NCBI GenBank assembly: GCA_945907225.1
Contig: CAMDSN010000042.1
Location: 1 to 10,168, forward strand
Direction: 5' to 3'
Length of the DNA stretch: 10,168 bases
Origin: Flavobacterium psychrophilum
GTDB taxonomy: Bacteria; Bacteroidota; Bacteroidia; Flavobacteriales; Flavobacteriaceae
In this document: piece by piece, positions 7,430 through 10,168 of the stretch
How positions within the stretch are numbered: the first letter of the stretch is position 1
Layout of the letters: each line of letters begins with the position of its first letter
Notes under the pieces: model-generated
What the model saw: only the letters and a program-made list of their open reading frames with translations
Told to the model about the DNA's origin: nothing
Database searches by the model: none
Translations under genes and position numbers: made by a program

Positions 7430-7974
7430 TAGTTTGCGTTATTAAGTTGAGCATTTTTTATTGCCATTTCTAAAGGCATCACAAGTTTGTCTTTTCCAAA
7501 AATGAAATCTTCACGATCATAACTAGAGGGCACTAATTCTTTGGAAAGTGTTAAATAAATAGCATCTTTTGGACAGGCTTCTTCACATAAACCACAAAAA
7601 ATACAGCGCAGCATATTAATTTCATATATTGATGCGTATTTTTCTTCTCTATATAGGTGTTCTTCTCCTTTTTTTCTCTCTTCAGCTTTCATTGTAATTG
7701 CTTCAGCAGGACAAGACAAAGCACATAAACCACAAGCGGTACAGTTTTCTCTCCCAAGCTCATCACGTTTTAGCATATGTTGGCCTCTATAAACCGGACT
7801 AAATTCACGCACTTGTTCAGGGTAATGAATGGTTGCTTTTTTTCTGAAAAAGTGTTTAATGGTAATAAGCAATCCTTTTACGATGGCTATTAAATATAAT
7901 CGCTCCCAAAAAGTCATTTCCTTATTGGAAACCTGTTTCTTCCTTCCGGAAAGAGATATTGTTTCTATACTCAT
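7429..7974 (-). CDS. nuoI: NADH-quinone oxidoreductase subunit I (2 x [4Fe-4S])
   Basis: Complete, 181 residues, typical length. Two ferredoxin-type [4Fe-4S] motifs are intact: Cys78, Cys81, Cys84 then Cys88-Pro, and Cys124, Cys127, Cys130 then Cys134-Pro. These hold clusters N6a and N6b, which pass electrons from the NuoG side to NuoB and the quinone site. The segment YPEQVREFSPVYRGQHML (51-68) is a NuoI signature. An N-terminal amphipathic helix (about 20-43) should lie on the membrane surface near NuoH. The ATG at 7974 gives about 20 residues before that helix; an internal ATG at codon 20 is possible but would remove little. The 68-bp gap to nuoH is longer than most junctions here. Confidence 0.97.
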   Translation of the reverse strand: MSIETISLSGRKKQVSNKEMTFWERLYLIAIVKGLLITIKHFFRKKATIHYPEQVREFSPVYRGQHMLKRDELGRENCTACGLCALSCPAEAITMKAEERKKGEEHLYREEKYASIYEINMLRCIFCGLCEEACPKDAIYLTLSKELVPSSYDREDFIFGKDKLVMPLEMAIKNAQLNNAN

Positions 7975-8042
7975 TTTTTAACCTATTTTATTTCTATACA
8001 CAGTAGTTAGTTTTGAACTCTCAACTTAAAGCTAGCATTTTA
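7975..8042. other. nuoH-nuoI spacer with a short partial duplication of the nuoH end
   Basis: The 68-bp spacer repeats the sequence around the nuoH stop: AAAGCTAG occurs at 8050-8057 (inside the last nuoH codons) and again at 8028-8035, with similar flanks. It also holds GTTAGTTTTGAA (8006-8017), which resembles the element near the right edge. No ORF of meaningful length, promoter or hairpin stands out. Confidence 0.4.
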
Positions 8043-9074
8043 TTATTTAAAAGCTAGAATACAAATACCTGTTATTATAATATTAATAATAGAAAGTGGA
8101 ATCAAAATTTTCCAACCTAAATTCATTAGCTGATCATATCTAAAACGCGGTATTGTCCAACGAACCCACATATAAAAGAAGATAAACCCACATATTTTTA
8201 TAAACAAAACGCCTATTCCAATTAAATTACCGGTATTTACTCCCACGTTATCTACCATCCATTGCATACCAGGATAGTTATACCCTCCAAAATATAAAAT
8301 GGCTAAAATTGCTGAAGAAATAAACATGTTTGCATATTCTGCAAATAAATAAAATCCCATTTTCATAGAGGAATACTCTGTGTGGTAACCACCAATTAAT
8401 TCTGTTTCGCATTCTGCTAAATCAAAAGGGGTTCTGTTGGTTTCAGCAAAAGCACAAATTAAGAAGATTAAAAATCCAACTGGCTGGTAAAAAACATTCC
8501 AATTCATACCAGATTGCTGAACGGATATCTCCTTTAAACTTAGGGTTCCCGTCATCATGATTAAAGCTATAATTGATAATCCCATAGCAACCTCATAGGA
8601 AACCATTTGTGAAGCAGCTCTTACAGCCCCCATTAAAGAGAACTTGTTATTTGAAGCCCAACCACCAATCATAATTCCATATACTCCTATTGAAACAACA
8701 GCAAATATGTACAATAATGAACCGTCAATATCAGTTGCTTGAAGTACAATATCGCGACCAAAAAGATGTAATTTATCACCCCAAGGGATCACTGCGCTAG
8801 TCATTAATGCCGTACTCATGGCTATCCCTGGACCAACAAAAAATAAAAATTTATTTTTAGTATTGGGTTCAAATTCTTCTTTAGCAAATAACTTCATCCC
8901 ATCTGCAAGTGGTTGAAGAAGCCCACCCCAACCAGCACGATTTGGTCCAACTCTATCTTGTAAAAACGCAGCAACCTTTCTTTCTGCCCAAGTGGAATAC
9001 ATGGACATTATCATGGTAATGGCAAATACAACTACTATTAAAACGCTTTTCTCAATAATAAAAGCACTATCCAT
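8043..9074 (-). CDS. nuoH: NADH-quinone oxidoreductase subunit H (quinone-site membrane subunit)
   Basis: Complete, 343 residues (E. coli 325), with about eight transmembrane helices. Signatures in order: AERKVAAFLQDRVGPNRAG (30-48), QPLADGMKLFAKEEFEPN (54-71), the SYE glutamate Glu161 after VRAASQMVSYE, and the quinone-chamber loop FAETNRTPFDLAECETEL (209-226) followed by IGGYHTEYSSMKMG. In that loop the usual LPE-G/A-ESEL reads LAECETEL, with Cys222 where Gly or Ala is common; the acidic residues needed for coupling are kept. The start overlaps the nuoG end by 8 bp (AAATGGATAG), indicating coupled translation. NuoH forms the entry for the quinone (menaquinone in most flavobacteria) and joins the peripheral arm to the pumps. 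Confidence 0.98.
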   Translation of the reverse strand: MDSAFIIEKSVLIVVVFAITMIMSMYSTWAERKVAAFLQDRVGPNRAGWGGLLQPLADGMKLFAKEEFEPNTKNKFLFFVGPGIAMSTALMTSAVIPWGDKLHLFGRDIVLQATDIDGSLLYIFAVVSIGVYGIMIGGWASNNKFSLMGAVRAASQMVSYEVAMGLSIIALIMMTGTLSLKEISVQQSGMNWNVFYQPVGFLIFLICAFAETNRTPFDLAECETELIGGYHTEYSSMKMGFYLFAEYANMFISSAILAILYFGGYNYPGMQWMVDNVGVNTGNLIGIGVLFIKICGFIFFYMWVRWTIPRFRYDQLMNLGWKILIPLSIINIIITGICILAFK

Positions 9075-10116
9075 TTTTCTTTGAATTTAATGGTTTGCCG
9101 TCAATTTTTTCATTGTAATCTATAGCAGCCATACTTATTTTTTTTCGATCGATATCTCTTCCTTGAAGAATCCCTTTTTCGGTATTAATAACTACGGTAT
9201 CCGTTTTTCCATAATACTTGTTTTGATTGATCACCGAATCTTTTTCAAACTTTCTTGGCCCTTCAATTACCCAATCTGTAGTTTCTTTTTTCTCAAAACG
9301 ACAGGTATTACAAATAAATTCTTCTACTTCATGGTATTCGTCTTTTCGAGCAGTTACTCTTTGTATTTCATTTCCAAACATCCAAAGTGTTGTTTTCCCA
9401 CAGCAAGTATCACAATCTCTATGAGCATTAAAAGGTTTGTTGAACCAAACTCTCGACTTAAACCGAAACGTTTTATCGGTTAATGCCCCAACGGGACAAA
9501 CATCAATCATATTTCCAGAGAATTCATTGTCAATAGCTGCCGAAACACAAGTTGAAATCTGCGAATGATCACCCCGATTCAACACGCCATGAACTCTACC
9601 GTCAGTCAATTGATCAGCTACTTCAACACATCGTTGGCAAACAATACATCTATTCATGTGTAGTTGAATTTTATCTCCTATATCTTCAGGCTCAAAAGTT
9701 CGCTTACTTTCAATAAAACGTTGTTGTAATTTTCCGTGTTCAAAACTTAAATTTTGCAAATCACACTCCCCGGCTTGGTCACACACAGGACAATCAAGAG
9801 GGTGATTTATTAAAAGAAATTCTGTGACTGCATTTCTGGCGTCACGAACCCTTTCGGACGATTTACTCGCAATTTCCATTCCGTCTTGACAACCTGTAAC
9901 ACAAGAAGCCATTAGTTTTGGCATAGGTCTTGGGTCGGCTTCACTACCTTTGGTAACATCAACTAAACAGCAACGGCATTTTCCACCTGTGCCCTTTAGT
10001 TTTGAATAATAACACATGGCTGGTGGAACTACTTCTCCACCAATCATACGAGCAGCTTGTAGGATAGTTGTTCCTGGTGCTACTTCAATTTCTTGACCGT
10101 CTATGGTTACTTTCAT
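9067..10116 (-). CDS. nuoG: Short NuoG: iron-sulfur subunit of complex I without the molybdopterin-like domain
   Basis: 349 residues, against about 900 for E. coli NuoG. Cluster ligands appear in family order: [2Fe-2S] N1b by Cys35, Cys47, Cys50, Cys72; [4Fe-4S] N5 by His105, Cys109, Cys112, Cys118 (NHPLDCPVCDQAGECDLQ); [4Fe-4S] N4 by Cys157, Cys160, Cys163 and Cys207. After this, Cys235, Cys238, Cys239 and Cys269, Cys272 sit where the molybdopterin-type Fe4S4 domain begins in long NuoG, and could hold an extra cluster or a zinc ion. The large C-terminal domain is absent, replaced by a polar tail of about 65 residues. The reading frame ends cleanly and overlaps nuoH, so this is a natural short form, which I associate with Bacteroidota, and not a frameshift. 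It conducts electrons from the NuoF flavin to NuoI. Confidence 0.94.
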   Translation of the reverse strand: MKVTIDGQEIEVAPGTTILQAARMIGGEVVPPAMCYYSKLKGTGGKCRCCLVDVTKGSEADPRPMPKLMASCVTGCQDGMEIASKSSERVRDARNAVTEFLLINHPLDCPVCDQAGECDLQNLSFEHGKLQQRFIESKRTFEPEDIGDKIQLHMNRCIVCQRCVEVADQLTDGRVHGVLNRGDHSQISTCVSAAIDNEFSGNMIDVCPVGALTDKTFRFKSRVWFNKPFNAHRDCDTCCGKTTLWMFGNEIQRVTARKDEYHEVEEFICNTCRFEKKETTDWVIEGPRKFEKDSVINQNKYYGKTDTVVINTEKGILQGRDIDRKKISMAAIDYNEKIDGKPLNSKKNG

Positions 10117-10124
10117 AAATATTA

Positions 10125-10158
10125 GTTGTTAGTTTTTGGTTTTGGTTGTTAGTTTTTG
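10125..10158. repeat. 14-bp direct repeat upstream of nuoG
   Basis: GTTGTTAGTTTTTG occurs at 10125-10138 and again at 10145-10158, in phase at 20 bp and separated by six bases. It lies between the nuoG start and the right edge, in the spacer that should follow nuoF. On the minus strand it reads as the CTAACAAC-type low-complexity sequence often found in flavobacterial spacers. No function is shown. The preceding gene is not visible; at most a few terminal codons could fall in 10160-10168. Confidence 0.6.
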
Positions 10159-10168
10159 AATATCCATC

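Noticed and set aside
9163..9483. 106-codon plus-strand ORF opposite nuoG
   Set aside because: It is antisense to a region with conserved cysteine motifs of NuoG and looks like a reading-frame shadow, as do the other plus-strand ORFs at 592-950, 4739-4930, 5918-6100 and 6503-6724.
9067..10116. NuoG as a frameshifted or truncated pseudogene because it is so short
   Set aside because: The frame ends in an overlap with nuoH, all three core clusters have their ligands, and no remnant of the missing domain is present downstream.
10129..10167. 12-codon minus-strand frame starting MDIQKLTT at the right edge
   Set aside because: It is made of the low-complexity repeat; it could be the last codons of nuoF or nothing, and the window ends before this can be decided.

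Overview
This 10.2-kb window is AT-rich, densely coded and carries genes on one strand only (minus). I read it as a chromosomal segment of a Bacteroidota member, most likely a Flavobacteriaceae species. Four things point there: the complex I protein variants (short NuoG; NuoH with the quinone-loop wording ETELIGGYHTEYSSM), the nuoG-H-I-J-K-L-M-N order, the near absence of Shine-Dalgarno sequences before the starts, and low-complexity spacers of the kind common in flavobacterial genomes. The genus cannot be determined from this sequence.

Layout in transcription order (right to left). From 10116 to 1689 lies the distal part of a nuo operon for the proton-pumping NADH:quinone oxidoreductase (complex I): nuoG (short form), nuoH, nuoI, nuoJ, nuoK, nuoL, nuoM, nuoN. 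NuoG and NuoI carry iron-sulfur clusters of the peripheral arm. NuoH forms the quinone-site and membrane-arm junction. NuoJ and NuoK continue the proton path, and NuoL, NuoM and NuoN are the three antiporter-like pump subunits. All show their key charged residues, so the complex looks functional. Most junctions overlap or are a few bases long (G/H 8 bp, I/J 1 bp, J/K 8 bp overlap; K/L 6 bp and L/M 8 bp gaps). Two are not: the H/I spacer (68 bp) and the M/N spacer (176 bp). The earlier nuo genes (nuoA to nuoF) would lie beyond the right edge.

After nuoN come 103 non-coding bases, then a same-strand translesion-polymerase pair: umuC (Y-family DNA polymerase, complete) and umuD (self-cleaving S24 peptidase partner, cut by the left edge). 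Their order, umuC first and umuD second with a 10-bp overlap, is the reverse of the classical umuDC operon. A perfect 14-bp palindrome sits directly before the umuC start and is a candidate operator.

I see no RNA gene, insertion sequence, CRISPR array, phage gene or obvious new system. The points worth a second look are the inverted umuCD order and its palindrome, the truncated NuoG with a possible extra metal site, the unusual nuoM-nuoN spacer with two chained tiny ORFs, and a short motif that recurs in the operon spacers.
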